NCBI RefSeq assembly: GCF_000023585.1
Contig: NC_012914.1
Coordinates: 1,498,501-1,562,500, forward strand
From: Paenibacillus sp. JDR-2
GTDB taxonomy: Bacteria > Bacillota > Bacilli > Paenibacillales > Paenibacillaceae
Length of the DNA stretch: 64,000 bases
Direction: 5' to 3'
Shown: piece by piece, positions 53,468 to 63,955 of the stretch
How positions within the stretch are numbered: the first letter of the stretch is position 1
How the letters are laid out: each line of letters starts with the position of its first letter
Position numbers and translations under genes: made by a program
Notes under the pieces: generated by a model
The model's database searches: none
Seen by the model: only the letters and a program-made list of their open reading frames with translations
Told to the model about the DNA's origin: nothing

Positions 53468-53875
53468 ATGAGCAAAGTGAGCAAAGTTTCTAAAGCACAA
53501 GTAAAGAAGTTGGTCGGCAAACCCATTTATGCGGTTCGCAAAGACGGATCTGTCGTTACGGGCAAGCTTGTGGAACTGCGGCAAAACAAGCTCGTATTAG
53601 CACCTCTGAAAAAAGAAAAGGGGAAAGTCGTTCGGACGAAAGCGATTTTGCCGCTTGTGCTGTTTGATCTGCTGGCGATCGGTACGCTTGGATTCTGGGG
53701 CGGCGGCGGTGGCGGCTGTGGATGCGGCAACTTTGGATGCGGCGGCGGCTGTGGCGGCGGCGGCGGATACGGCGGCGGCTATGGCGGTGGCTATGGCGGC
53801 GGCGGTGGCGGATACGGCGGCGGTTATGGCAGCGGATACGGAGGCGGCCCGTACGGTGGCGGCGGATTCTATTAA
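53468..53875 (+). CDS. Gly/Tyr/Cys-rich low-complexity protein
   Basis: Unrecognised 135-residue protein in three parts. Residues 1-60 are basic and look like a small beta-barrel (VGKPIYAVRKDGSVVTGKLV). A hydrophobic stretch ILPLVLFDLLAIGTLGFW (about 60-77) could insert in a membrane. The C-terminal ~58 residues are almost only Gly with Tyr, and four cysteines (CGCGNFGCGGGC). Such tails occur in spore-coat and crust proteins, which is a guess for its role. AGGGAGGG six bases before the ATG supports the start. Its stop overlaps the stop of the convergent acetyltransferase gene by four bases. Confidence 0.8.
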   Translation: MSKVSKVSKAQVKKLVGKPIYAVRKDGSVVTGKLVELRQNKLVLAPLKKEKGKVVRTKAILPLVLFDLLAIGTLGFWGGGGGGCGCGNFGCGGGCGGGGGYGGGYGGGYGGGGGGYGGGYGSGYGGGPYGGGGFY

Positions 53876-54339
53876 TAGTAAGGATAAGATGAGGAAGCAA
53901 GCGGCTTAATCATCTCATAACAGCGGAGCTCCGGATAATACTGGATGGCCTGATAACCAAGGCGGCTGTACAGATTTTTGGCCCTGGTATTAATGTCGTC
54001 CACGAAAAGTCTGGAAGCTCTGCAATTTTGGGTTGAGCCGTAAGCTTCGGCGGCCAGCAGCAGCTTCCGGCCCCATTGCCGGTTGCGGTGATCCGGATGG
54101 ACAACTAGCATATCCAAATACAGGATTTCCCCCGTAATTTCGAAGCGGATAAAGCCGTAAGGCTTACTTGTTTTTCCTTCTGCGGCTACATAGGTAACAC
54201 CCCGGCGGAAGCGTACGGGAAGATCCCTTATCGTCTGGGCATCCAGAGGATGCGCCGTATGCGACAACGGAATAAGCTCGGCTTGTATGAGGCGGAATAT
54301 TTCCTTATCGTCTGTCTTGGGGTTGCGTGCTCGTATCAT
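53872..54339 (-). CDS. GNAT family N-acetyltransferase
   Basis: Acetyl-CoA-dependent transferase of unknown substrate, 155 residues. Motif A is LYLDMLVVHPDHRNRQWGRKLL, followed by CRASRLFVDDINTRAKNLYSRLGYQ (motif B). The ATG at 54339 is supported by GGAAGGG seven bases upstream; the longer frame to 54423 would run into the ilv promoter. The gene ends tail-to-tail with the Gly-rich gene, sharing the stop-codon region, with no separate terminator between them. Confidence 0.82.
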   Translation of the reverse strand: MIRARNPKTDDKEIFRLIQAELIPLSHTAHPLDAQTIRDLPVRFRRGVTYVAAEGKTSKPYGFIRFEITGEILYLDMLVVHPDHRNRQWGRKLLLAAEAYGSTQNCRASRLFVDDINTRAKNLYSRLGYQAIQYYPELRCYEMIKPLASSSYPYY

Positions 54340-54449
54340 CAGCGATCCCTTCCTGACCGAATGAAATTGCCGAAAATGGGCTATGTTATTGTATGATCGG
54401 CTGGCGAAATATGCCTCACACAATTTTTCAAATTGTTAGGCACTTTAGC

Positions 54450-54478
54450 TTGACGAACAGATGTGCAAGGCATATAAT
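54450..54478 (+). promoter_or_regulatory. Promoter of the ilvBHC-leuA operon
   Basis: TTGACG (54450-54455), 17-bp spacer, TATAAT (54473-54478). Confidence 0.9.
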
Positions 54479-54489
54479 AAAGAAAATCT

Positions 54490-54833
54490 TATCCAAGCAT
54501 ATGTTATCGGCAATGATGAGGACGAAGTGTTAAGGGCTCTTTTGTTCAGAGAGCGGATGGATCAGCTGCAACCATCGCCAAAACCCCTTTTCTACGAGCT
54601 CACCTCGGAGCTGTTTTCCTGAAAAGCAACACTGTCAATGTTGGTTATTAGGGAAAATCGCAAGACACGCGTTATTGTGTCAAAGGTATGGGCGTTTTGT
54701 GCGCACACGTTCATTACCTATGGAGGTTGTACATCGCAAGATGTATAACGAATTTGGGTGGTACCACGGAAGATATAACCTTTCGTCCCTCAGGCTTCGC
54801 TACATGAAGCTGGAGGAACGAAAGGTTTTTTTG
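54490..54833 (+). promoter_or_regulatory. T-box leader, leucine specifier
   Basis: Classic T-box riboswitch that reads tRNA charging. Stem I contains AGAGAGCGGATGG and, on its 3' side, the specifier codon CTC (54599-54601, Leu) followed by ACCTCGGAG. The T-box itself is GGGTGGTACCACGG (54756-54769); its UGGU bulge pairs with an ACCA tRNA end, fitting tRNA-Leu. A terminator (CCTTTCGT..ACGAAAGG, T7; 54779-54832) is the alternative fold. Uncharged leucine tRNA should allow read-through into ilvB. It fills the 518-bp gap after the acetyltransferase gene. Confidence 0.95.
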
Positions 54834-54857
54834 TTGTTTTCGAGAGGAGGATGACTA

Positions 54858-56599
54858 ATGGTCACGCAAAGTGCAACGCTGAAGTCAAAAGAAGAAGTTA
54901 TGGAACGGATGAGAAAGCCTGAAGTAATTTCCGGTTCTGAAATATTACTCCGCAGTTTGGTGCTGGAAGGCGTCGATTGCGTGTTTGGTTATCCGGGCGG
55001 TGCCGTATTGTACATTTACGATGCGATGCATGGGTTCTCCGATTTCAACCACGTTCTCACAAGACATGAACAAGGCGCGATTCACGCAGCGGACGGCTAT
55101 GCGCGCGCAAGCGGCAATGTTGGCGTATGTATCGCAACATCCGGTCCTGGCGCAACCAACCTCGTAACGGGGATTGCAACAGCCTATATGGACTCTGTGC
55201 CGCTCGTTGTTATTACGGGTAATGTTATTTCGTCCCTGATTGGCACGGATGCTTTCCAGGAAGCGGACATTACGGGTATTACAATGCCAATCACGAAACA
55301 CAGCTACATGGTACGCGATGTTGAGGACCTTCCCCGCATCATCCATGAAGCCTTCCATATCGCAAACACTGGCCGTAAAGGCCCGGTACTGATTGATATT
55401 CCGAAGGACGTATCGGCGGCGAAAACGTTGTTCAAGCCGGTAACGGAAGTGAACATCCGCGGTTACAACCCAACGATGTCGCCAAACAAGCTGCAAGTCG
55501 ACAAATTGATCAAAGCGATCGAAGCGTCCGAGCGTCCGCTCATTCTTGCAGGCGGCGGCGTAGTATACTCCGGAGCACATGAAGAGCTGCTGGAGTTCGT
55601 AACGAAAACCGATATTCCGATCACAACAACATTGCTTGGTCTCGGGGGCTTCCCGAGCGGCAATGATCTGTGGCTCGGCATGCCGGGTATGCATGGTACG
55701 TATACGGCGAACAAATCGATTCAGTCGGCGGATCTTCTTATTAATATCGGAGCGCGCTTCGATGACCGCGTAACCGGCAAACTGGCTGGTTTCGCACCAC
55801 TTGCCAAAATCGTTCATATCGATATTGATCCGGCGGAGATCGGCAAAAACGTTCCTACCGACATTCCTATCGTAGGCGACGTGAAAACGGTTCTGCAGCA
55901 GGTTAACCAGCTTGCGAAACGCGCGGACAAAGCAGATGCTTGGCGCCAGGAAATTCAAGAATCGAAAGCGCAATATCCGTTCAGCTACAAGGACTCGGAT
56001 GTTGAACTGAAGCCGCAATGGGTTGTGGAGATGATCCACGAAACAACGGGCGGCGATGCTATCGTAACAACGGACGTAGGCCAGCATCAGATGTGGGCTG
56101 CGCAATACTATAAATTTAACAAACCACGCTCCTGGGTAACCTCCGGCGGTCTCGGTACAATGGGCTTTGGCTTCCCGTCCGCGATCGGCGCCCAAATGGC
56201 GAATCCGGATCGTACCGTAGTATCGATCAACGGTGACGGCGGCATGCAAATGTGCGCGCAAGAGCTTGCGATTTGTGCCATCAACAACATTCCGGTTAAG
56301 GTTGTTATCCTGAACAACCAGGTACTGGGCATGGTTCGCCAATGGCAGGAACTGATTCACGAGAACCGTTTCAGCCATATCGATCTGGCAGGCAGCCCCG
56401 ACTTCGTTAAGCTGGCGGAAGCTTACGGCGTGAAAGGCTTCCGTGCTTCGAACAAGGAAGAGGCGAAAGCTGTGTGGGAAGAGGCGCTTCGCCATCCGGG
56501 CCCTGCAGTTGTCGAGTTTGTTGTTCGCAGAGACGAGAATGTATATCCGATGGTAGCACAGGGTAGCACGATCGATCAGATGATCATGGGGGATGCAGA

Positions 56600-56603
<4 letters not shown>
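54858..56603 (+). CDS. ilvB: Acetolactate synthase, catalytic subunit
   Basis: Thiamine-diphosphate enzyme that condenses pyruvate to acetolactate (valine/leucine) or with 2-ketobutyrate (isoleucine). It has 581 residues: VFGYPGGAVLYIYDA, the ThDP-activating glutamate in LTRHEQGAIHAADGYAR, ATSGPGATNLVTGI, and the ThDP-binding NGDGGMQM..ICAINNIPVKVVILNN segment. AGAGGAGG precedes the ATG. First gene of the operon under T-box control; its stop overlaps the ilvH start (ATGA), coupling the two subunits. Confidence 0.97.
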
Positions 56604-58206
<1,603 letters not shown>

Positions 58207-58231
58207 TAAAATCATAACCCGCAGATAAATG

Positions 58232-58301
58232 ATCCCGGTTCGCCGGAGTGCGCGTAGGTTAGGGGCCAACCTGCCTGTCACGCGCTCTTGGCGGCCGGGA
58301 T
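58232..58301 (+). promoter_or_regulatory. Large intercistronic hairpin downstream of ilvC
   Basis: ATCCCGG-CGCC-AGTGCGCGT pairs with ACGCGCTCT-GGCG-CCGGGAT, with inner AGGTT/AACCT. Not followed by a T-run; transcription should continue into leuA. Confidence 0.8.
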
Positions 58302-58330
58302 GATTCTGTTCCCGGAGGTGTAAGGCACAA

Positions 58331-59875
58331 ATGCGAAAAATTTATATTTTTGACACGACGCTTCGTGATGGAGAGCAGTCTCCCGGTGTTAACCTGAACA
58401 CTAAAGAAAAGGTTGAGATCGCGCTTCAGCTTGAGAAGCTTGGCGTTGACCGTATCGAAGCAGGCTTCCCCGCGGCTTCCCCGGGAGACCTCGCGGCAGT
58501 AAACGCGGTTGCGAGCGCAGTTAAGAATGCTACGATTATTGGCTTGTCACGCTCCCGCGAACAGGATATCGACGCGGTACGTGAAGCGCTGAAAGGCGCG
58601 CAGGATCCATCCATTCACGTTTTCCTTGCGACAAGCCCAATCCACCGCAAGCATAAGCTTCGTATGGAGAAGGAGCAGGTGCTGGAAACGGCTGAACGTG
58701 CGATCACTTACGCGAAGAAGTATTTCAGCAAAATCGAGTTCTCGCTTGAGGATGCAGGACGTACCGAACTGGATTTCGTGTGTCAAATGACGGACATGGC
58801 GATTCGCGCGGGAGCTTCCGTTGTGAATCTTCCGGATACGGTTGGTTATTTGAATCCGCTTGAATACGGCAATATCTTCAAAACGGTGAAGGAAAATGTA
58901 CCAAACATCGAAAAAATTCAGCTTAGCGCTCACTGTCATGACGATCTCGGCATGGCTACGGCTAACGCCCTCGCGGCTATCCTAAACGGCGCCGACCAGA
59001 TCGAAGGTACGATCAACGGTATCGGCGAACGTGCGGGTAACACGGCACTTGAGGAAGTGGCGCTGGCGCTCGAAACGCGTTTCGATTATTTTGGCGCAAA
59101 AACAGGTCTGAACCTGCAAGAAATCGCTAGAACAAGCCGCCTTGTCAGCAAGCTGACGGGTATGGTCATCCCAGGCAACAAAGCGATCGTTGGCGCCAAC
59201 GCATTTGCACATGAGTCCGGCATTCACCAGGACGGCATGCTGAAGGAGAAAACGACTTACGAGATTATTTCTCCGGAAACGATCGGTCTTCGCGATTCGA
59301 AGCTTGTTCTTGGCAAGCACTCCGGACGCCATGCGTTCCGCGAGAAGCTGATCGACCTCGGCTACGAGCTGGGCGAAGAAGCAGTTAACGCTGCTTTTGC
59401 GAAGTTCAAGGATTTGGCTGACCGCAAGAAGCATGTTACGGATGAAGATATTCGTGCCTTCTTGGAAGAGAAGCTGGTTGATACGCCGGAAGTTTATACG
59501 CTTGAAGCGATTCAAGTCAGCTACGGCAACCAATCGACGCCTAGCGCTTCGGTTCGCATCCGTACAGCGGACAGCGAGACGCGCGAAGAAGTCGCTATCG
59601 GCAACGGTTCCGTAGACGCGATCTACAACGCGATTGATAAAGTAACGGCTGAAGCGGTTGAGCTTGAGGATTACTCCATCAAGTCCGTATCGCAAGGCAA
59701 GGATGCGCAAGGCGAGGTCCATGTGGTGCTGAAGCAGGACGATATTTCCGCGCAAGGCCGCGGTCTCAGCACGGACATCCTTGAAGCGAGCGCACGTGCT
59801 TATATCGACGCGCTGAACCGTCTCATCGAGAAGCGCAAGTCCCCGGGACGCCGCGACAAGATGAGCTTGATCTAA
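58331..59875 (+). CDS. leuA: 2-isopropylmalate synthase
   Basis: First committed step of leucine synthesis: condenses acetyl-CoA with 2-ketoisovalerate. It has 514 residues. The TIM-barrel begins [18 protein letters not shown], with [19 protein letters not shown] (metal ligands) and [12 protein letters not shown]. The C-terminal LeuA dimer domain provides leucine feedback control. CCCGGAGGTG precedes the ATG. It follows ilvC after a hairpin-bearing gap and closes the transcript with a strong terminator. Unlike the B. subtilis operon, leuB does not follow directly. Confidence 0.96.
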   Translation: MRKIYIFDTTLRDGEQSPGVNLNTKEKVEIALQLEKLGVDRIEAGFPAASPGDLAAVNAVASAVKNATIIGLSRSREQDIDAVREALKGAQDPSIHVFLATSPIHRKHKLRMEKEQVLETAERAITYAKKYFSKIEFSLEDAGRTELDFVCQMTDMAIRAGASVVNLPDTVGYLNPLEYGNIFKTVKENVPNIEKIQLSAHCHDDLGMATANALAAILNGADQIEGTINGIGERAGNTALEEVALALETRFDYFGAKTGLNLQEIARTSRLVSKLTGMVIPGNKAIVGANAFAHESGIHQDGMLKEKTTYEIISPETIGLRDSKLVLGKHSGRHAFREKLIDLGYELGEEAVNAAFAKFKDLADRKKHVTDEDIRAFLEEKLVDTPEVYTLEAIQVSYGNQSTPSASVRIRTADSETREEVAIGNGSVDAIYNAIDKVTAEAVELEDYSIKSVSQGKDAQGEVHVVLKQDDISAQGRGLSTDILEASARAYIDALNRLIEKRKSPGRRDKMSLI

Positions 59876-59891
59876 CAAGCTAAGTACCGAC

Positions 59892-59946
59892 AAAAGCCAA
59901 ACCGAAAAAGTCTGTTTAGACTTTCTCAGTTTGGCTTTTGCGGTTG
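59892..59946 (+). terminator. Terminator of ilvBHC-leuA
   Basis: AAAAGCCAAAC-AAAGTCT with AGACTTT-GTTTGGCTTTT around GTTT. Confidence 0.88.
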
Positions 59947-60006
59947 GCTGAACAAATGAAGAATGGTTCAAACATAGGTTGAGTGAAAGGAGCGGGAGCG
60001 GGATAA

Positions 60007-60405
60007 ATGATTACCGAGACGCTGCAAACATCAAGAAGAGATGAAATGATTGATATCACACGCAAGGTAGCTTCTATTGTTGCTCGTGAAGGGATCCAGA
60101 ATGGTCTTGCTATAGTGTATTGTCCGCATACGACGGCAGGGATTACGATTCAGGAGAATGCCGACCCGGATGTGAAGCATGATATTCTGATGAGGATGAA
60201 TGAGGTATATCCCTGGGAGCACCCGAAATATCGCCATGCGGAAGGGAATACGGCCTCCCATCTGAAGGCGCTTACTACCGGGACAAGCCAGACGGTTATC
60301 ATTAACGGCGGCAAGCTGGTGCTTGGCACGTGGCAGGGCATTTATTTCTGCGAGTTTGACGGGCCGCGAACCCGCCATTTTCATCTCAAGCTGATTGAAG
60401 GGTAA
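60007..60405 (+). CDS. yjbQ: YjbQ/UPF0047 family protein
   Basis: A 132-residue member of the YjbQ (UPF0047) family, in which some members show weak thiamine-phosphate synthase activity; the true role is unclear. It carries the signature [20 protein letters not shown], then [20 protein letters not shown] and the [15 protein letters not shown] ending with several conserved His/Glu residues that form a metal-like pocket. AAAGGAGC precedes the ATG. It stands between the leuA terminator and leuB. Confidence 0.9.
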   Translation: MITETLQTSRRDEMIDITRKVASIVAREGIQNGLAIVYCPHTTAGITIQENADPDVKHDILMRMNEVYPWEHPKYRHAEGNTASHLKALTTGTSQTVIINGGKLVLGTWQGIYFCEFDGPRTRHFHLKLIEG

Positions 60406-60543
60406 AGAAGGGGAAGCTGCCTTTATAAGCAGCACCTATAAAGATGATAGATTTTATATCTTGGATTTTCATACTAGAAATGTGGTACAAATGATAACAG
60501 AATGAGAATAGCTTAATAGAGCGAATACGAGGAGTGTTTAATT

Positions 60544-61623
60544 ATGTCAGAAGTGAAAAAAATCGCTGTCATCGCCGGCGACGGTATCGGCCCAGAGGTA
60601 GTTGGCGAGGCGCTTAAAGTTATGAAAAAAACCGAGGAGCTGTTCGGTTACCAATTCGAATTCGAGCATGGTCTGTTCGGCGGCATCGCTATCGACGAGA
60701 AAGGCACGCCGCTGCCGCAAGAAACGCTTGATATTTGTAAAAAGGCTGACGCTGTATTGCTCGGCGCTGTTGGCGGTCCGAAATGGGACAACAACTCGAA
60801 AGAGCTTCGTCCGGAGACAGGTCTGCTCGGAATTCGTAAAGCACTGGGCTTGTTCTCGAACATCCGCCCTGCTAACGTATTCGACTGTCTGAAGGAAGCC
60901 TCGACACTGAAGCCAGAAGTTCTCGAAGGCACTGACCTGATCGTAGTCCGCGAGTTGACTGGCGGTATCTACTTCGGCGAGAAATTCCGCCGCGAAGGCG
61001 CAAGCGGCGAAGAAGCGGTTGATACTTGCGTATACAACGTGCAAGAGGTTGAGCGTATCGTTCGCCAAGCCTTCGACATCGCAATGACGCGCAGCAAGCG
61101 TCTGGCTTCCGTTGATAAAGCAAACGTTCTTGAAACTTCCCGTCTGTGGCGCGAAGTGGTTAACCGGATTGCTCCTGAGTATCCGGAAGTTGAACTCGAG
61201 CATGTACTCGTAGACAACTGCGCTATGCAATTGCTCCGCCGTCCGTCGAGCTTCGACGTTATCGTAACGGAAAACATGTTCGGCGACATCTTGAGCGACG
61301 AAGCAGCTATGCTGACGGGTTCGATCGGCATGCTCTCCTCCGCTTCCCTTGGCGAAGGCAGCTTTGGCCTGTACGAGCCGGTACACGGCTCCGCTCCTGA
61401 CATTGCCGGTCAAGGCATCTCGAACCCGATTGCTACGATTCTTTCCGTTGCACTCATGTTCCGCCTGACATTCGGTTACCATGAAGCGGCTCAAGTTATT
61501 GAAGACGCGGTTAAAAACGTTCTTGACGCCGGTCACCGTACAGGCGACATCGCGGTTGATAAGAGCACGGCAATCGGAACAACTGCAATGGGCGATCTGA
61601 TTGTTGCTGCAATGACGAAATAA
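60544..61623 (+). CDS. leuB: 3-isopropylmalate dehydrogenase
   Basis: NAD-dependent oxidative decarboxylation of 3-isopropylmalate in leucine synthesis. It has 359 residues: IAVIAGDGIGPEVVGEALKV, LLGAVGGPKWD, VRELTGGIYFGEK, the signature NMFGDILSDEAAMLTGSIGM and EPVHGSAPDIAGQGISNP (NAD site). GAGGAG precedes the ATG. It is separated from leuA by a terminator and yjbQ; leuC and leuD are not in the window. No T-box is seen directly upstream, so its expression must come from a weak local promoter or read-through. Confidence 0.97.
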   Translation: MSEVKKIAVIAGDGIGPEVVGEALKVMKKTEELFGYQFEFEHGLFGGIAIDEKGTPLPQETLDICKKADAVLLGAVGGPKWDNNSKELRPETGLLGIRKALGLFSNIRPANVFDCLKEASTLKPEVLEGTDLIVVRELTGGIYFGEKFRREGASGEEAVDTCVYNVQEVERIVRQAFDIAMTRSKRLASVDKANVLETSRLWREVVNRIAPEYPEVELEHVLVDNCAMQLLRRPSSFDVIVTENMFGDILSDEAAMLTGSIGMLSSASLGEGSFGLYEPVHGSAPDIAGQGISNPIATILSVALMFRLTFGYHEAAQVIEDAVKNVLDAGHRTGDIAVDKSTAIGTTAMGDLIVAAMTK

Positions 61624-61634
61624 GACCTCCTTAT

Positions 61635-61649
61635 TTATAATAATTATAA
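61635..61649 (+). promoter_or_regulatory. Perfect PerR box upstream of the peroxiredoxin gene
   Basis: TTATAAT-A-ATTATAA, 15 of 15 to the Bacillus PerR consensus, 12 bp after leuB. Its centre is about 62 bp upstream of the expected transcription start. Confidence 0.88.
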
Positions 61650-61668
61650 ATAAATATTGATTCCAATA

Positions 61669-61697
61669 TTGACTTTATTCTAGGCTAGTGATACTAT
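61669..61697 (+). promoter_or_regulatory. Candidate promoter of the peroxiredoxin gene
   Basis: TTGACT (61669-61674), 17-bp spacer, TACTAT (61692-61697). Confidence 0.55.
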
Positions 61698-61771
61698 TCT
61701 ATAAGTAAGTCACGGCTTAATAGTGACATTAACTATAAAAATTGTTGGATTGGTTAAGGAGGAATTGTATT

Positions 61772-62320
61772 ATGGCAGAGCGTTTGGTTGGCCGTCCGGC
61801 TCCAGACTTCAAAATGGATACGGCAACAGGTGACGGTAAAGATTTCGGAACAGCATCCCTTGCTGATTACAAAGGTAAATGGCTGGTATTGTTCTTCTAC
61901 CCACTCGACTTCACATTTGTATGCCCAACTGAAATTACAGCTTTGAGCCTTGCTTCCGAGCAATTCAAAGCTCTGAATACAGAAGTTCTTGGTGTATCCG
62001 TTGACAGCAAGCACAGCCACCGTGCATGGATCAACACTCCGGTTAACGACAATGGCCTTGGCGAATTGAACTTCCCGCTGGCTGCTGACATTACTAAGAG
62101 CGTTGCTCGTGACTACGGCGTCCTGATCGAAGAAGAAGGCGTTGCATTGCGCGGCCTGTACATCATCGATCCTGAAGGCGAAGTAAAATACCAAGTCGTT
62201 AACCATAACGACGTAGGCCGCAGCGTTGACGAAACGCTTCGCGTATTGCAAGCTCTGCAATCCGGCGGTTTGTGCCCAATGAACTGGAAACCAGGTCAAC
62301 AAAATCTGGTTGCGAAATAA
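61772..62320 (+). CDS. 2-Cys peroxiredoxin (AhpC/YkuU type)
   Basis: Thiol peroxidase that reduces hydrogen peroxide and organic peroxides in the cytoplasm. It has 182 residues. The peroxidatic cysteine is C51 in FTFVCPTE and the resolving cysteine C168 in GGLCPMNW, the typical 2-Cys pattern; the sequence is closest to B. subtilis YkuU. ATG 61772 follows AAGGAGG. A perfect PerR box lies upstream, so induction by peroxide is expected. Its terminator has been split and duplicated by an insertion sequence directly downstream. Confidence 0.93.
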   Translation: MAERLVGRPAPDFKMDTATGDGKDFGTASLADYKGKWLVLFFYPLDFTFVCPTEITALSLASEQFKALNTEVLGVSVDSKHSHRAWINTPVNDNGLGELNFPLAADITKSVARDYGVLIEEEGVALRGLYIIDPEGEVKYQVVNHNDVGRSVDETLRVLQALQSGGLCPMNWKPGQQNLVAK

Positions 62321-62339
62321 GTTCTGCTAAGCAGGAAAA

Positions 62340-62366
62340 AGCCCGTACCACATTGTGGTACGGGCT
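62340..62366. repeat. 27-bp palindromic target duplication, left copy
   Basis: Odd-centred perfect palindrome with 13-bp arms (AGCCCGTACCACA), identical to 63922-63948. This was the peroxiredoxin terminator stem; here it has lost its T-run because the IS follows at once. Confidence 0.9.
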
Positions 62367-62375
62367 CAGATTGTA

Positions 62376-62417
62376 GAGAAACCCCACGTTTTCTTAAAAC
62401 GTGGGGTTTCTCTTTTT
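62376..62417 (+). terminator. Terminator hairpin at left end of the IS
   Basis: Perfect 17-bp stem, arm GAGAAACCCCACGTTTT, loop CTT, then T5. It blocks transcription entering from the peroxiredoxin gene. Confidence 0.88.
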
Positions 62418-62460
62418 GTTTTCTGTGAGTAGAACGAAGCGACGCAAGAGGCTACCCCTC

Positions 62461-63812
62461 TTACGCCCTCCTTTCCAGGTGGAGGGCGATCTTTTTCATG
62501 TTCTGCACCGCAGCGGTCATCAACGCTTGTTCCATCACGTTGCTTAACCCCCGCAAACGGCAATAGCGAAACCCGTGGAGCTGTTTGGCATCCGCGAAGC
62601 TTCGCTCTATGGTTTCTTTTCGTTTACGGTAAAGCTTTTTGCCCGACTTGCTTAGTCGGTTCATCCTCACGTTTTCTTTACTGTCCTCCCAAATATGTCG
62701 GGTAACCATTTTCTGTTTGTTAGCGGAACGCGTGCATTGCTGCAGTATTGGGCATGCTGCGCATTGCTTTGGATCAGACGCGTAGTGTCGGTAGCCATGC
62801 CGATCTGTCGTCCGGTAAGTCAGTTCTTGTTGCTGCGGACACACATACAGATTCCGTTCTGCATCATAAGTAAACTTCCATTTTGGTTGTAAGCCTTGCG
62901 TTGGATGAAATCGGCGATGGGCAATCACGCCAAAGATTTTACGATCTTCTAATCCTTTGCAAATCGGTGTTGTTAAATAGCCAGAGTCTAATGCAACAGC
63001 TTCTACTTTAAATCCAAAACGCTGACGTTGGCGGTCCAGACGAAAAAGATAAGGAACAGAATCATGGACGTTACCGGCGGTGACGAAGACATCGGTAACA
63101 AGGTTGTACTTCATATCAACTGTACGGTGATCCAAGTAAAAGAAACCTTCTGGCTTGCCTTCTCGGTACATATAACCGCTGTCAGGATCAGTCGTACTAA
63201 CTTTTACCTCTTTGTCTTCATTCACCTCCTTCCGTGGTTTTAGCGCTTTTTTCCTTGCTCTTTACGTTCTGCTTCAACAGCTGCATTGAGCTCATTCACA
63301 TAATCTCGTGTGTTTTGCTGTACTTGTTCTCTTGTGTATTTATGTTTATTGGCATTAGCTTTTACATGGGTAGAGTCAGAAATAAGCACACGTCCGCCAA
63401 TCATCCGATGTGAGATCGCTTGCAGCACGATTTCATCGAAAATATCTTGGAAAACAGAAGTATCTTTGAATCGTGTTCTACGATTCCAGCTAATCGTTGT
63501 GTGATCTGGAACACGGTCTGACAGACCGAGTCCAAGAAACCAACGGTAAGCGAGGTTGGTTTGAACTTCGCGTTCCAGTTGGCGCTCCGAACGAATGCCA
63601 TAGAAGTAACCGAGAAAAATCATTTTGAAAAGTACAAGTGGATCAATGGCTGGACGACCATTATCTTGGCAGTAGAGGTGACGTACTTTCTCATCAATGA
63701 AAGAAAAATCAATGTACTTATCGATCTTGCGAAGCATATGGTCAGCAGGCACCAAGTCTTCAATGGAAACCAGCTCGTAGTTTTGTTGTTTGTCTCGATT
63801 AGAACGCAACAT
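62461..63812 (-). pseudogene. IS1182-type transposase, interrupted by a -1 frameshift
   Basis: DDE transposase in two pieces. 63240-63812 encodes the N-terminal 190 residues (MLRSNRDKQQNYELVSIEDL; DUF772-like domain; first catalytic Asp in LISDSTHVKA). 62461-63225 and its upstream frame encode the rest (second Asp in VALDSGYLTT; Glu in RKETIERSFADAKQLHG; CxxC..C zinc-like CAACPILQQC). The pieces lie in different frames and join without loss if one base is re-read at A AAA AAG (63246-63252). It is either a decayed gene or one expressed by programmed -1 frameshifting. Joined length would be about 450 residues. Confidence 0.85.
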
Positions 63813-63894
63813 AACGACACCATCCGTTTCTATTAGATACTAATATTATACTATATTAACGCGGTGTCGTATTGAATTATTTGAACATAAAGAA

Positions 63895-63919
63895 GGCTGT
63901 CGAGACTTTCTCGACAGCC
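63895..63919. terminator. Hairpin at right end of the IS
   Basis: GGCTGTCGAGA-CTT-TCTCGACAGCC. It lies inside the terminal repeat and likely blocks outside transcription into the transposase. Confidence 0.7.
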
Positions 63920-63921
63920 TG

Positions 63922-63955
63922 AGCCCGTACCACATTGTGGTACGGGCTTTTTTTG
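63922..63955 (+). terminator. Original peroxiredoxin terminator, right copy of the duplicated palindrome
   Basis: The same 27-bp palindrome (63922-63948), still followed by its T7 run. It is therefore the original end of the terminator before the IS entered. The last 45 bases of the window show no gene. Confidence 0.85.

Larger units (their letters stand above)
62367..63921 (-). mobile_element. IS1182-family insertion sequence
   Basis: A 1555-bp element with imperfect terminal inverted repeats: CAGATTGTAGAGAAA at the left and, reading inward from the right, CAGGCTGTCGAGAAA (12 of 15). It carries one transposase gene in two frames on the minus strand, with self-contained terminator hairpins at both ends. 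It is flanked by 27-bp direct copies of a palindrome. Insertion in terminators with long, variable duplications fits what is reported for IS1182 elements. Confidence 0.85.

Noticed and set aside
54945..56495. Long open frame on the minus strand opposite ilvB (about 516 codons)
   Set aside because: It is the antisense of a highly biased, clearly recognised gene. It is Arg/His/Asn-rich, resembles no family and has no ribosome binding site.
63240..63812. Two independent IS genes (short N-terminal and longer C-terminal protein)
   Set aside because: Both match consecutive parts of one transposase and join by a single -1 shift, so they are one gene in two frames.
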